NCBI GenBank assembly: GCA_002372465.1
Contig: DFGW01000222.1
Span: 1-21,676 of the forward strand
DNA: 21,676 nt
Direction: 5' to 3'
Origin: Butyrivibrio sp. UBA3740
Lineage (GTDB): Bacteria > Bacillota > Clostridia > Lachnospirales > Lachnospiraceae
Each line of letters starts with the position of its first letter. Position 1 is the stretch's first letter. Under the pieces are notes generated by a model, which saw only the letters and a program-made list of their open reading frames with translations, ran no database searches and had not been told where the DNA came from. The translations under genes were made by a program, and so were the position numbers. Shown one piece after another: positions 1 to 7,016 of this stretch.

Positions 1-659
1 ATCACTTCATCATTTGAAAACACGAAATATCCAAGTATAAAGAACACGAAGTAAAACGCGACTCTGTAAACTGAAACAATGGGAGTATTAAGAATCTGCC
101 CTGCCCCCCAGATCGGAAAAACAAAAAGTGCTATCATCCACAGGGGAGTCTTAGCCCCGATTGCCAATAGCTTTCCTTTTTCAATCTTTCTGATAAGCAC
201 AAGTAAAAGGCAGTAAATCCACAGAAGGTGCATGTACCAGAGCACTCCGCTTCCCGAGGCGACCATGATCAGATAAATAACCGGCTTCGGAACCCCCTCA
301 GCCACAAGTCCCTCAAATCCTCCGCCAATTGACATGCTCACATACCCTTGAATGAATTGAAATACAAAAAGACCTATAGTTGATGGTACCAGGAGTTTTA
401 AAGTTCTGGATTTTATGAACTCCTTGTCTGAATGTGAATCCAAAGATAGTCTGGCGCTAATTCCGGAGACCACGAAAAGAACCGGCATAAACCAGGGATA
501 GACCAGATACTGATATATGTCGTAGTACTGGACATCCAGATCTGTGATTTTTCCTATACCGCCAAGAATTCCCTCAGCGTTATACATATAAAACACGTGA
601 TAGATTACAACGATGACGACAGTAATCCAGCGAATGTTGTCCAAGTAGTGTTTTCTCAT
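1..659 (-). CDS. Acyltransferase-3 family membrane protein (partial, C-terminus outside window)
   Basis: About 219 N-terminal residues are present; the gene runs off the left edge of the window. The protein begins MRKHYLDNIRWITVVIVVIY and then His21, so Arg10 and His21 form the R-X10-H motif in the first membrane helix of acyltransferase-3 enzymes. Further hydrophobic helices follow (for example around 'YPWFMPVLFVVSGISAR' and 'LLWYMHLLWIYCLLL'-like stretches). Family members move acetyl or other acyl groups onto exported sugars or wall polymers at the cytoplasmic membrane; the acceptor cannot be told here. The start ATG (657-659) has an AGGTGG ribosome site about 7 bases upstream. A TAAAAT box lies just before that, but no good -35 is seen. 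The family call is secure, the substrate unknown. Confidence 0.85.
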   Translation of the reverse strand, partial: MRKHYLDNIRWITVVIVVIYHVFYMYNAEGILGGIGKITDLDVQYYDIYQYLVYPWFMPVLFVVSGISARLSLDSHSDKEFIKSRTLKLLVPSTIGLFVFQFIQGYVSMSIGGGFEGLVAEGVPKPVIYLIMVASGSGVLWYMHLLWIYCLLLVLIRKIEKGKLLAIGAKTPLWMIALFVFPIWGAGQILNTPIVSVYRVAFYFVFFILGYFVFSNDEV

Positions 660-705
660 ATTATTCCCACCTTTGCAATTTATTTTAACATAATTCTATT
701 GCGCT

Positions 706-727
706 GGTAGGTGGGAGTCCACCAACC
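706..727. repeat. Inverted repeat upstream of the acyltransferase gene
   Basis: Two 9-base arms, GGTAGGTGG and CCACCAACC, are complementary except for one position and are separated by GAGT. The element sits between the acyltransferase start and the end of the amino-acid ABC operon. No T-run follows it on either strand, so it is a poor intrinsic terminator. It lies just upstream of a TAAAAT box for the acyltransferase gene and could be an operator. The rest of 660-798 shows nothing else. Confidence 0.4.
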
Positions 728-798
728 GGAATTAACATTTAGGAAGAATATTTGTTATAAATCGTTGCTATGGTCCATTTTTTCCTGATAAGAGATTC

Positions 799-1548
799 TT
801 ACCTGGTTTTGGACATGAACTGTCTCGTCCTCTCATACTTGGGGTTATCAATAACCTCTTTCGCCGGTCCCTGTTCCACGATAACACCGCCATCCATAAA
901 GATTGCCCGGTCAGCCACATCTCTGGCAAAAGCCATCTCGTGGGTAACAATGATCATGGTAGTCCTTTTGTTGGCCAGCTCCCTGATAACCTTAAGCACT
1001 TCTCCCGTAAGCTCGGGATCAAGAGCCGAGGTAGGTTCATCAAAGCACAAAATATCAGGCTTAAGGGCCAGAGCCCTTGCAATAGCAACCCTCTGCTGCT
1101 GACCACCCGAGAGCTGATGAGGATAATTATCCATCCTCTCAGACAGCCCCATCTGGCAAAGGAGACGTTTTCCGTTCTGTATTATATTATACTTGTCTTC
1201 ACCCCCGGAGGAAAGAAGTGGCGCCAAAGTTACATTTTCCAGCGCCGTATACTGGGGAAACAGATTAAACTGCTGAAACACCAGACCGAAGTGAAGTCGC
1301 TTTTTCCTTAAGGTCTCGGCATCATACAAGGGGTCATCTCCGGAAAAGAGCTGTTCCCCCCTGACAGTTATCGTACCCTCATCTGCCCTCTCCAAAAAGT
1401 TAAGGCATCGAAGAAGGGTTGTCTTACCGCTTCCTGAAGACCCTATTATGGAAATAGTCTCCCCTTCCTCCAGATTAAAGCTGATTTCCCGAAGTACATC
1501 TGTATTATCAAATTTCTTTTTTAAGTGTTTAACTTCTAAAACAGGCAT
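799..1548 (-). CDS. Polar amino-acid ABC transporter, ATP-binding protein
   Basis: A 249-residue ATPase of the GlnQ/HisP (PAAT) class that powers amino-acid import from the cytoplasmic face of the membrane. Walker A is GSSGSGKT (residues 36-43), the Q-loop lies in VFQQFNLFP, the signature is LSGGQQQR (146-153), Walker B is ILCFDEP (166-172), the D-loop is SALDPE and the switch His is in IIVTHEM (His203). The length is normal for the family and all catalytic motifs are intact. It is the last gene of an operon with the permease and binding protein upstream; the gap to the permease stop is 9 bases and AGGAAAC serves as ribosome site. Amino-acid substrate is inferred from family and neighbours; the exact one is unknown. 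Confidence 0.93.
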   Translation of the reverse strand: MPVLEVKHLKKKFDNTDVLREISFNLEEGETISIIGSSGSGKTTLLRCLNFLERADEGTITVRGEQLFSGDDPLYDAETLRKKRLHFGLVFQQFNLFPQYTALENVTLAPLLSSGGEDKYNIIQNGKRLLCQMGLSERMDNYPHQLSGGQQQRVAIARALALKPDILCFDEPTSALDPELTGEVLKVIRELANKRTTMIIVTHEMAFARDVADRAIFMDGGVIVEQGPAKEVIDNPKYERTRQFMSKTR

Positions 1549-1557
1549 AGTGTTTCC

Positions 1558-2214
1558 TTATCTGAAATAACTTAGTTTTTTCTCCAGATATCCAAAGAAG
1601 AAGGTTAATAATCCGCTGAATACCAGGTAAAATGCCCCTGTATAGAACAAGGGCCAGATGATGCCATCGCTCTTGATGAAAGCCTGACCATTCCAAATGA
1701 TCTCATAAACAGCGATAACTCTGGCAAGAGAAGTGTCTTTTACCAGGGTGATGACTTCATTGGAGATAGGCGGAAGTATGCGCTTAATCAGCTGAAGAAG
1801 AATGACCTTGAAAAAGATCTGTTTCCTGTTCATGCCAAGTACCATTCCCGCTTCGTACTGACCCACGGGAATGGACTGAATTCCGCCTCGGTAGATTTCC
1901 GAGAAATAACATGCATAGTTAAAAACAAAGGCAATCAAAGCTGCCAGAAACCTTCCGCCGGTACCTGTTCCCCAGATATTTGTCTTAAGGAATATACCGG
2001 GGCCATAGTAGATGACCAGAAGCTGCAGCATAAGAGGTGTCCCACGTACTCCCCAGATAACAAACCGTACCGGGTATTTGATTATAGAAAGCTTACTCAT
2101 GGAGCCGAAACAGATGATCAGCCCCAGAGGAAGCGAAAAAACCAGTGTCAGTACAAATAACCTGACCGTATCAAGAAAGCCCTGTAAAAGGGATAATGTA
2201 ACCGTCCAGAACAT
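1558..2214 (-). CDS. Polar amino-acid ABC transporter, permease
   Basis: A 218-residue integral membrane subunit of the HisM/GlnP type. It has several hydrophobic helices (first near residues 8-35) and the family-typical 'RGTPLMLQLLVIYYG' stretch. An EAA-type coupling loop follows, reading 'QYEAGMVLGMNRKQIFFKVI' and then LLQLIKRILPP, which should contact the ATPase. The length is typical. The gene lies between the binding-protein gene (14-base gap after its stop) and the ATPase gene, so the three should be co-transcribed and form one importer, probably with two copies of this permease. No defect is seen. Confidence 0.92.
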   Translation of the reverse strand: MFWTVTLSLLQGFLDTVRLFVLTLVFSLPLGLIICFGSMSKLSIIKYPVRFVIWGVRGTPLMLQLLVIYYGPGIFLKTNIWGTGTGGRFLAALIAFVFNYACYFSEIYRGGIQSIPVGQYEAGMVLGMNRKQIFFKVILLQLIKRILPPISNEVITLVKDTSLARVIAVYEIIWNGQAFIKSDGIIWPLFYTGAFYLVFSGLLTFFFGYLEKKLSYFR

Positions 2215-2230
2215 TCAGCTCTTTTACTCC

Positions 2231-3034
2231 TTACTGCCCTATTAAAGCGTCCTGAACGCCATAGGTTTCTGCAATAGTCTTAAGTGAACCGTCAGCTGCA
2301 TATGCATTAAGCTGATCATTGATGTAAGCAGCAAGATCTGAGCCCTTCCTGCATCCGATTCCATACTCCTCAGTTGTGAGTTCTACTGTGTGAGTAAGTC
2401 CCTCATAGCTAGTGCCCGGGCCAACCATAGCTCCTGCCATGAGAAGGTCAATAATGCAGGCAGCAGAAGTTCCTGCCTCTACTTCCATTACTGCATTGGA
2501 CTGGGATGAAACTGCTATATAATCAAATCCCTTTTCAGTAGCTGCTTCTTCTCCTGAAGAGCCGGCTTCTACAGCAAAGCTTAATCCGGAAACATCCTCC
2601 AGTGACTGATACTTATCAGCTTCTGCCTTTGGAACCACAACAACCTGTGCATTGTTAAGATATGGATTAGAACACTCCATGGAATTTTTAACTTCATTGG
2701 TAAGAGTCATTCCGTTCCATACAACATCGATGGACTTGTTATCAAGCTCAAGGATCTTGTTGTCCCAGTCAATCTCTACAAACTCGACTTCAACTCCCAG
2801 TGACTGTGCAACCTTCTTGGCAAGGTCGGCATCAAAGCCTATCCATTCACCATTTGCATCCTTGTAATCCATAGGTTCAAAGTCTGTGATTCCAACAATA
2901 AGCTTCCCCTTGTCCTTGATGTAAGCAACATCACTGTCCCCGGATGAAGCAGCCGGAGCATTACTCCCTCCACAGGCTGTCAGCCCCAATATCATAGACA
3001 TAGCAAGCACAGCTGCTAATAATTTCTTTTTCAT
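2231..3034 (-). CDS. Amino-acid ABC transporter substrate-binding lipoprotein (SBP_bac_3)
   Basis: A 267-residue protein with a lipoprotein signal: MKKKLLAAVLAMSMILGLTA then Cys21, the lipidation site. The mature part is a full family-3 binding protein. It has the opening beta-strand 'GKLIVGITDFEPMDYKD', 'GFDADLAKKVAQSLGVEVEF', the substrate-carboxylate region around 'NGMTLTNEVKNSMECSNPY', lobe 2 from 'LEDVSGLSFAVEAGSSGE', and the closing 'LNAYAADGSLKTIAETYG'. It captures an amino acid outside the membrane and hands it to the adjoining permease. It is the first gene of the operon; AGGAGGAGAG precedes the ATG. The ligand class follows the family; the exact ligand is not known. Confidence 0.92.
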   Translation of the reverse strand: MKKKLLAAVLAMSMILGLTACGGSNAPAASSGDSDVAYIKDKGKLIVGITDFEPMDYKDANGEWIGFDADLAKKVAQSLGVEVEFVEIDWDNKILELDNKSIDVVWNGMTLTNEVKNSMECSNPYLNNAQVVVVPKAEADKYQSLEDVSGLSFAVEAGSSGEEAATEKGFDYIAVSSQSNAVMEVEAGTSAACIIDLLMAGAMVGPGTSYEGLTHTVELTTEEYGIGCRKGSDLAAYINDQLNAYAADGSLKTIAETYGVQDALIGQ

Positions 3035-3094
3035 ACTTCTCTCCTCCTGATTGTAAGCACTGTATTTGGCTCTTTAATTTAGTACACCTTTAAC

Positions 3095-3123
3095 ACTTTA
3101 TCACACTAAATTATAAATGTAAA
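3095..3123 (-). promoter_or_regulatory. Candidate promoter of the amino-acid ABC operon
   Basis: Reading the minus strand, TTTACA (3118-3123) and TAAAGT (3095-3100) are 17 bases apart, 9 of 12 matches to a housekeeping promoter. It lies about 60 bases upstream of the binding-protein ATG. A separate TATAAT at 3110-3115 lacks a usable -35. The sequence TAGTACACCTT (3080-3090, plus strand) overlaps the expected start of transcription. Confidence 0.4.
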
Positions 3124-3192
3124 CCTTGAGCCCTTTATTCTTGTTTTCTTCCGGCAATTAATTGTAAACTAGGAGTAACAAGGAGGTGCAAT

Positions 3193-4482
3193 ATGGCCAA
3201 AAATACATCAAAAAATCTCAGAAACCAGGTAATGTATCAGATCTTTGTCAGGAACTTCAGTAAAGAAGGCACCTTTAAGGCAGTGATTCCCTCTCTGCCA
3301 AAGATAAAGGATCTGGGCGTTGATATCGTCTGGTTTGCACCTATTCACCCCATCGGCGAAACGGCCCGTAAAGGCAGTCTGGGCTCTCCCTATGCCATTA
3401 AGGACTATAGGGCCATCAATCCGGAATATGGCACCAAGGATGATTTCAAAAGAACTGTTGACGCCATTCACAAAACCGGAATGAAATGCATCATTGATGT
3501 GGTCTATAACCACACCTCTCCTGACTCTGTTCTTGCGAAGGAGCATCCTGAGTGGTTCTTCCACAAACCCGACGGATCCTTTGGAAACCGTGTTGGTGAC
3601 TGGACAGACATTATAGATTTGGATTATGCCAATAAGGGGCTTTGGGATTATCAGATTGAAACCCTGAAGATGTGGGCTGAGATCGTAGATGGCTTCAGAT
3701 GCGACGTTGCTCCTTTAGTCCCCCTAGATTTCTGGAAAAGAGCCAGAACCGAAGTTGAAAAGGTTCGCCCCGGATGCATATGGCTAAGTGAATCCATAGA
3801 TCCGCCTTTCATTCTGACAATGCGTGATCTTGGTCTTGTAGCCCAGTCAGATTGCGAGATGTACAGCGTCTTTGATATTCTTTACGACTATGATATCTAC
3901 AGTAACCTCACTGAATATGTATCAGGCACAGGTAGCCTTAAAGCCTATTCAGATGCCATAAACAGGCAGGAATATATATATCCTGATAACTACGTAAAAC
4001 TCCGCTTCCTGGAGAACCACGATCAGCCAAGAGCAAGATTCCTGTTCCCGGGAGAAAAAGCCCTTAGGAACGCTACAGCTTTCCTGTATTTCCAAAAGGG
4101 AATGACCCTGGTTTATGCGGGTCAGGAAGCAGGCCTCTCCCACCTTCCAAACCTCTTCGACAAGGATACCGTTGAATGGGAATCCCCGGAAGCCGTTGAT
4201 ATGTCAGAACTTATGAAACGCCTCTATGATATCAAACAGGATCCGCTGTTTGCAGACAGCACCTACCGCACCAAGACCTATGAAGACAATGTTCTAAAGG
4301 CCATCTACAGCCGCGGCGGTAACAAGATCATCGGAATCTTCTCTCTAAAGGGAGAACCCGGAATCATCCCAATAAATGTCGGAGACGGTCGCTACGAGAA
4401 CCTCATCGACGGCACTACTGTTGAAGTAATGCACGGCTACATAAGCCTGAATGGCGAGCCAATCATCATAAGAGCTAATTAA
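3193..4482 (+). CDS. GH13 alpha-amylase-family glycoside hydrolase, cytoplasmic
   Basis: A 429-residue enzyme with the GH13 conserved regions: region I DVVYNH (102-107), region II GFRCDVAP with nucleophile Asp171, region III IWLSESID with acid/base Glu200, and region IV LENHDQPR with Asp277. All three catalytic acids are present. There is no signal peptide or carbohydrate-binding module, so it probably acts inside the cell on imported alpha-glucan oligosaccharides or glycogen. It could be a hydrolase or a transglycosylase; the subfamily cannot be settled by eye. AAGGAGGTGC sits 5 bases before the ATG. A weak promoter (TTGTTT, 16 bases, TGTAAA) lies within about 45 bases upstream. The gene is monocistronic and divergent from the amino-acid ABC operon. 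Confidence 0.92.
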   Translation: MAKNTSKNLRNQVMYQIFVRNFSKEGTFKAVIPSLPKIKDLGVDIVWFAPIHPIGETARKGSLGSPYAIKDYRAINPEYGTKDDFKRTVDAIHKTGMKCIIDVVYNHTSPDSVLAKEHPEWFFHKPDGSFGNRVGDWTDIIDLDYANKGLWDYQIETLKMWAEIVDGFRCDVAPLVPLDFWKRARTEVEKVRPGCIWLSESIDPPFILTMRDLGLVAQSDCEMYSVFDILYDYDIYSNLTEYVSGTGSLKAYSDAINRQEYIYPDNYVKLRFLENHDQPRARFLFPGEKALRNATAFLYFQKGMTLVYAGQEAGLSHLPNLFDKDTVEWESPEAVDMSELMKRLYDIKQDPLFADSTYRTKTYEDNVLKAIYSRGGNKIIGIFSLKGEPGIIPINVGDGRYENLIDGTTVEVMHGYISLNGEPIIIRAN

Positions 4483-4520
4483 TTCTCCATAATATGCCCC
4501 ATCACGCTTAGACAGCATAA

Positions 4521-4561
4521 AACCAGGGTTAGTCAGTCGTAAAAACCGATTAATCCTGGTT
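4521..4561 (+). terminator. Hairpin downstream of the GH13 gene
   Basis: The arms 4521-4534 and 4548-4561 form a 14-base-pair stem around a 13-base loop. Two positions are G-U pairs in plus-strand RNA and would be A-C mismatches in minus-strand RNA, so the fold favours the plus transcript, which is that of the GH13 gene ending 38 bases earlier. The sequence after it is TAAAATGAT with no T-run, so it is a weak terminator or a 3'-end stabilising hairpin. Confidence 0.4.
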
Positions 4562-4694
4562 AAAATGATAGAAATTACCCTCTCACTTTACCCCCAATAT
4601 TTACATCATCAAGGGATTATTAGCCTTTTCCACAATAACCAATTGTTTATGTTTTTCGTAGCGCTTAACCTCATACATTGGACATATTCTGTCC

Positions 4695-4750
4695 AAAACA
4701 AAAATACCGATGTCAAATACTTGAATATTTGACCGAATATTTGACACCGG
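4695..4750 (-). terminator. Probable intrinsic terminator of the zeta-like toxin operon, with nested inverted repeats
   Basis: On the minus strand, CCGGTGTCAAATA (4738-4750) pairs with TATTTGACATCGG (4707-4719), followed directly by TATTTTTGTTTT (4695-4706). Inside it, a second copy of the arm (4726-4733) forms a perfect 8-base hairpin with 4712-4719, so the two left arms compete for one right arm. It begins about 29 bases after the toxin stop codon. A further inverted repeat, TTGGACA/TGTCCAA (4678-4696), follows. The non-coding stretch 4483-4778 holds this and the hairpin at 4521-4561, and nothing else I can support. Confidence 0.5.
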
Positions 4751-4778
4751 TTCTTCTCCTGAAACAACTTCTAACAGG

Positions 4779-5342
4779 CTATTGAATCTTCTCAAACCAA
4801 TCTGGAACTCTATGAGATTTTCTTACAAGCACGCCATCTTTATATATGGCAAATCTTCTAAGTTCTTTAGTATTGTCATATAAAACAACAAGATTGCAAA
4901 TTGGCAAAATTTTTACCAGGTTAACAAATGACTGTTTATACCTCCGATCAATATCTGCTTCATCAACACCATGCCCGCCAGCTGCGACTCTTATTGCCAC
5001 TCTCTCTTTTGCCAATTCTGCACTTGATAAGCCAATGTAGTGAACTTCGATCATATATCCGTCCCGTTTGGCCTTTGTAATACTATTAAGTATGGAATTG
5101 CCACAAAGCGTAGTCTCCTGATTAAAACTGATACCTTCTTCAATATATGAATCAAGCCTTTCCACTGCTTTCTTACCTGCAGATAATCTATCAGCAGCAT
5201 TTCTCCAATCTCCATTAGACTCAGCCAATATTTCATCAGCATTTATCCTAAACTCATTAATCAAGTCAGGATCCATCCGGTAAAGAGTTGTCTTTCCAGC
5301 ACCATTAACCCCTGCAACGATCGTATACTTCTTCATATTCAC
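4779..5342 (-). CDS. Zeta-toxin / COG4185-like P-loop kinase
   Basis: A 187-residue protein from a GTG start at 5340-5342 (185 if the ATG at 5334-5336 is used). Walker A is GVNGAGKTT (11-19). 'FNQETTL' (73-79) and 'RVAIRVAAGGHGV' with DRRY (114-135) are typical of the zeta-toxin-like ATPases in COG4185. Classical zeta toxins phosphorylate UDP-N-acetylglucosamine and block wall synthesis; whether this short version does so is not known. The GTG overlaps the stop of the upstream 59-codon gene (GTGA) and has AAAGGA 7 bases before it, which favours GTG and translational coupling. Single-domain length and intact motifs suggest a working enzyme. It might instead be a housekeeping small-molecule kinase. 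Confidence 0.75.
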   Translation of the reverse strand: MNMKKYTIVAGVNGAGKTTLYRMDPDLINEFRINADEILAESNGDWRNAADRLSAGKKAVERLDSYIEEGISFNQETTLCGNSILNSITKAKRDGYMIEVHYIGLSSAELAKERVAIRVAAGGHGVDEADIDRRYKQSFVNLVKILPICNLVVLYDNTKELRRFAIYKDGVLVRKSHRVPDWFEKIQ

Positions 5343-5518
5343 AATGCGTTCCTTTCAAGTATCTCACGTTGCTTTTTCTGCAGAAGGTAGTCTCCTACCA
5401 TTTCATAAAAATCTTTTTCCTCTTCTGTCTCGCTTTCAAGCACCAACTGAAGAGTATCCTTGGGGGTTAGTTTAGCTATTTCCTTGTAAATATCACTATA
5501 TTTCTTAACATCACACAT
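5339..5518 (-). CDS. Small 59-residue protein, putative antitoxin partner of the zeta-like kinase
   Basis: A short acidic, helix-rich protein, beginning MCDVKKYSDIYKEIAKLTPK and ending ILERNAL. It has a Glu-rich centre (ESETEEEK) and a basic, helical C-terminus (LLQKKQREILER). GAGG sits 8 bases before the ATG (5516-5518) and its TGA overlaps the GTG of the kinase gene, so the two are translationally coupled. I recognise no family. Position and size suggest an antitoxin or regulator of the kinase; it does not resemble the classical epsilon antitoxin by eye. Coding status rests on the ribosome site, the overlap and a plausible composition. Confidence 0.65.
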   Translation of the reverse strand: MCDVKKYSDIYKEIAKLTPKDTLQLVLESETEEEKDFYEMVGDYLLQKKQREILERNAL

Positions 5519-5541
5519 AGTTTATACCTCGCATTTGCTTT

Positions 5542-5550
5542 ATTCTACCA
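5542..5550 (-). promoter_or_regulatory. Candidate extended -10 promoter of the small protein/kinase pair
   Basis: The minus strand reads TGGTAGAAT, a TG-n-TAGAAT extended -10 element, about 24 bases before the ATG of the 59-codon gene. No good -35 is seen 17 bases further up, which is tolerated by extended -10 promoters. It implies that the pair has its own promoter, separate from the CD225-like gene upstream. Confidence 0.35.
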
Positions 5551-5595
5551 CAGATATCAAATGTAATATACCGTAGGAGTAATTCACATCACAGA

Positions 5596-5886
5596 TTAGA
5601 ATCCTGAAGTAACCACCCCAAAGAATAAGTATATGAGTCCGCCGATTACAACGACCGCTTCAATACCCAACACTACCCATCCGATGATCAGGAATATCTT
5701 TGCTACTTTAGTCCTTTTCTCATAAGCCTCATAGTTACCACTTTTCCAGGCGCTGTTAGCGGTTATTGTTATTATCAGTGGTATAAGTCCATAAAAAAGT
5801 GGAACGAATACAATCTGAATTATACTGAGTATCAGATTACTTACAAAAGTCGGATTACCAGGTTGTTGATTATTATACTGTTCCAT
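5596..5886 (-). CDS. CD225/dispanin-like small membrane protein
   Basis: A 96-residue protein with a Gln/Asn-rich N-terminus (MEQYNNQQPGNP) and two hydrophobic helices (about 17-43 and 61-91). These are joined by a polar loop, 'TANSAWKSGNYEAYEKRTKV' and then AK. The pattern of a first helix, a small-residue turn, a GDY/GNY-like loop with alternating Ala/Lys and a second helix is that of the CD225/dispanin superfamily; bacterial members have no settled role. It starts 38 bases after the stop of the ABC-ATPase gene on the same strand, with a poor ribosome site (only AAGATG upstream), so expression may be low or depend on coupling. The family call is by pattern only. Confidence 0.7.
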   Translation of the reverse strand: MEQYNNQQPGNPTFVSNLILSIIQIVFVPLFYGLIPLIITITANSAWKSGNYEAYEKRTKVAKIFLIIGWVVLGIEAVVVIGGLIYLFFGVVTSGF

Positions 5887-5924
5887 ACATCTTAAAATAC
5901 TATATAAAGTTCCGTGTTCGATTT

Positions 5925-7016
5925 TCAGGAAAGTACCTTCATAATGACACAGTTTTTCCTGTCAGCTTCAGAAATCCACTCGTAACTGATATCCGATACA
6001 GCGCTCCTTAGCACCGACATGGGGAGTTCATCTTCATCTTTTGTGGGATCAAACTGCTCTCCACCGTAATCCACAGTTAAAAGAGCTTTCTGCTGCTCAT
6101 CAGAGTATTCTATGGTGCAGCAAATATCAGGCTCCGTCATCTTGGGCACGAGGATCTGCTGTATCATCTCTTCAAAAGCCAGCTGTATATGATTCATCAT
6201 TCTGTAGGGAACCAGGTTCTTTCTGCAGTAGCTCTCTATCTCAGTCTGTACTCCAATGAAATCAAAGCTCTTTTCCCTGATCTCCAGCTCAAGCACCTTG
6301 AGTTTGTGAATAAAGCGCCTGGTCTTCTCTTTTACCGGATGATCAAAGATCTCCTCCGGAGTTCCCTCCTCGTAGATACCTCCCTCATCCATGTAGAAGA
6401 CCCTATTTGCTATTGAGCGGGCAAAGTTCATCTCATGGGTCACGATCATCATGGTCTTTCCCATTTTGGCCAGCTCACTAATAACCGCCTGAACCTCCCC
6501 AACCATGGTGGGATCCAGGGCACTGGTGGGCTCATCCAAAAGTATTGTATCCGGGTCCATGGCCAGAGTTCTTGCTATAGCCACACGCTGCTTCTGTCCT
6601 CCTGACATCTCATCAGGATAATTAAAGGCCTTTTCAGCAAGCCCCACAATCTGCAGAAGTCGCATTCCTTCCTCGTAGCCCTCCTGCCTGGATCTGCCCA
6701 AAAGGTCGATCTGTGGCATCATGATATTCTCAATAACCGTAAGATGTCCGAACAGGTTGAAGGACTGAAATACCATGCCCATCTTCTGTCTTACTTTCCC
6801 AAGGTCACATCCTGGCTTTGTGATGTCTTCCCCGTTTACAAGGATCTGTCCGGAAGTTGGCTTTTCAAGCATATTGATACAGCGAAGGAGCGTTGACTTG
6901 CCCATGCCTGAAGGACCGATCACCGAAACTATATCCCCATCATTTATAACTGCACTTACATCTGTAAGGGGCGTGACATTGTCATATTCTTTTCTGAGAG
7001 ATATGAGCTCAATCAT
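5925..7016 (-). CDS. Amino-acid-type ABC ATPase fused to a C-terminal RsbW/GHKL-like domain
   Basis: A 363-residue protein; normal PAAT ATPases are about 240-250. Residues 1 to about 243 are a complete GlnQ-like ATPase: Walker A GPSGMGKS (34-41), signature MSGGQKQR (137-144), Walker B TILLDEP (157-163) and switch His in VTHEM. Residues 244-363 resemble the GHKL fold of anti-sigma kinases. There is an N-box-like LAFEEMIQQ (279-287), a G1-like DYGGEQFDP (316-324) and a closing VLRSAVSDISYEW segment (335-347). The N-box Asn is replaced by Gln, so ATP binding by this second domain is doubtful. The ATG overlaps the stop of the fused permease gene by 8 bases, with GGGGG before it. The ABC part should power the neighbouring permease; the extra domain may sense or regulate. 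Confidence 0.85.
   Translation of the reverse strand: MIELISLRKEYDNVTPLTDVSAVINDGDIVSVIGPSGMGKSTLLRCINMLEKPTSGQILVNGEDITKPGCDLGKVRQKMGMVFQSFNLFGHLTVIENIMMPQIDLLGRSRQEGYEEGMRLLQIVGLAEKAFNYPDEMSGGQKQRVAIARTLAMDPDTILLDEPTSALDPTMVGEVQAVISELAKMGKTMMIVTHEMNFARSIANRVFYMDEGGIYEEGTPEEIFDHPVKEKTRRFIHKLKVLELEIREKSFDFIGVQTEIESYCRKNLVPYRMMNHIQLAFEEMIQQILVPKMTEPDICCTIEYSDEQQKALLTVDYGGEQFDPTKDEDELPMSVLRSAVSDISYEWISEADRKNCVIMKVLS

Noticed and set aside
706..727. Inverted repeat as terminator of the amino-acid ABC operon
   Set aside because: There is no T-run on either side; it is kept only as a possible operator.
3208..3564. 118-codon open frame antisense to the GH13 gene
   Set aside because: It lies wholly opposite conserved GH13 catalytic regions and has no ribosome site; it is a shadow frame.
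4601..4795. A 64-codon minus-strand open frame after the zeta-like gene
   Set aside because: It starts at TTG inside the kinase gene with no ribosome site, and it crosses the terminator-like inverted repeats and T-run; the translation resembles no family.
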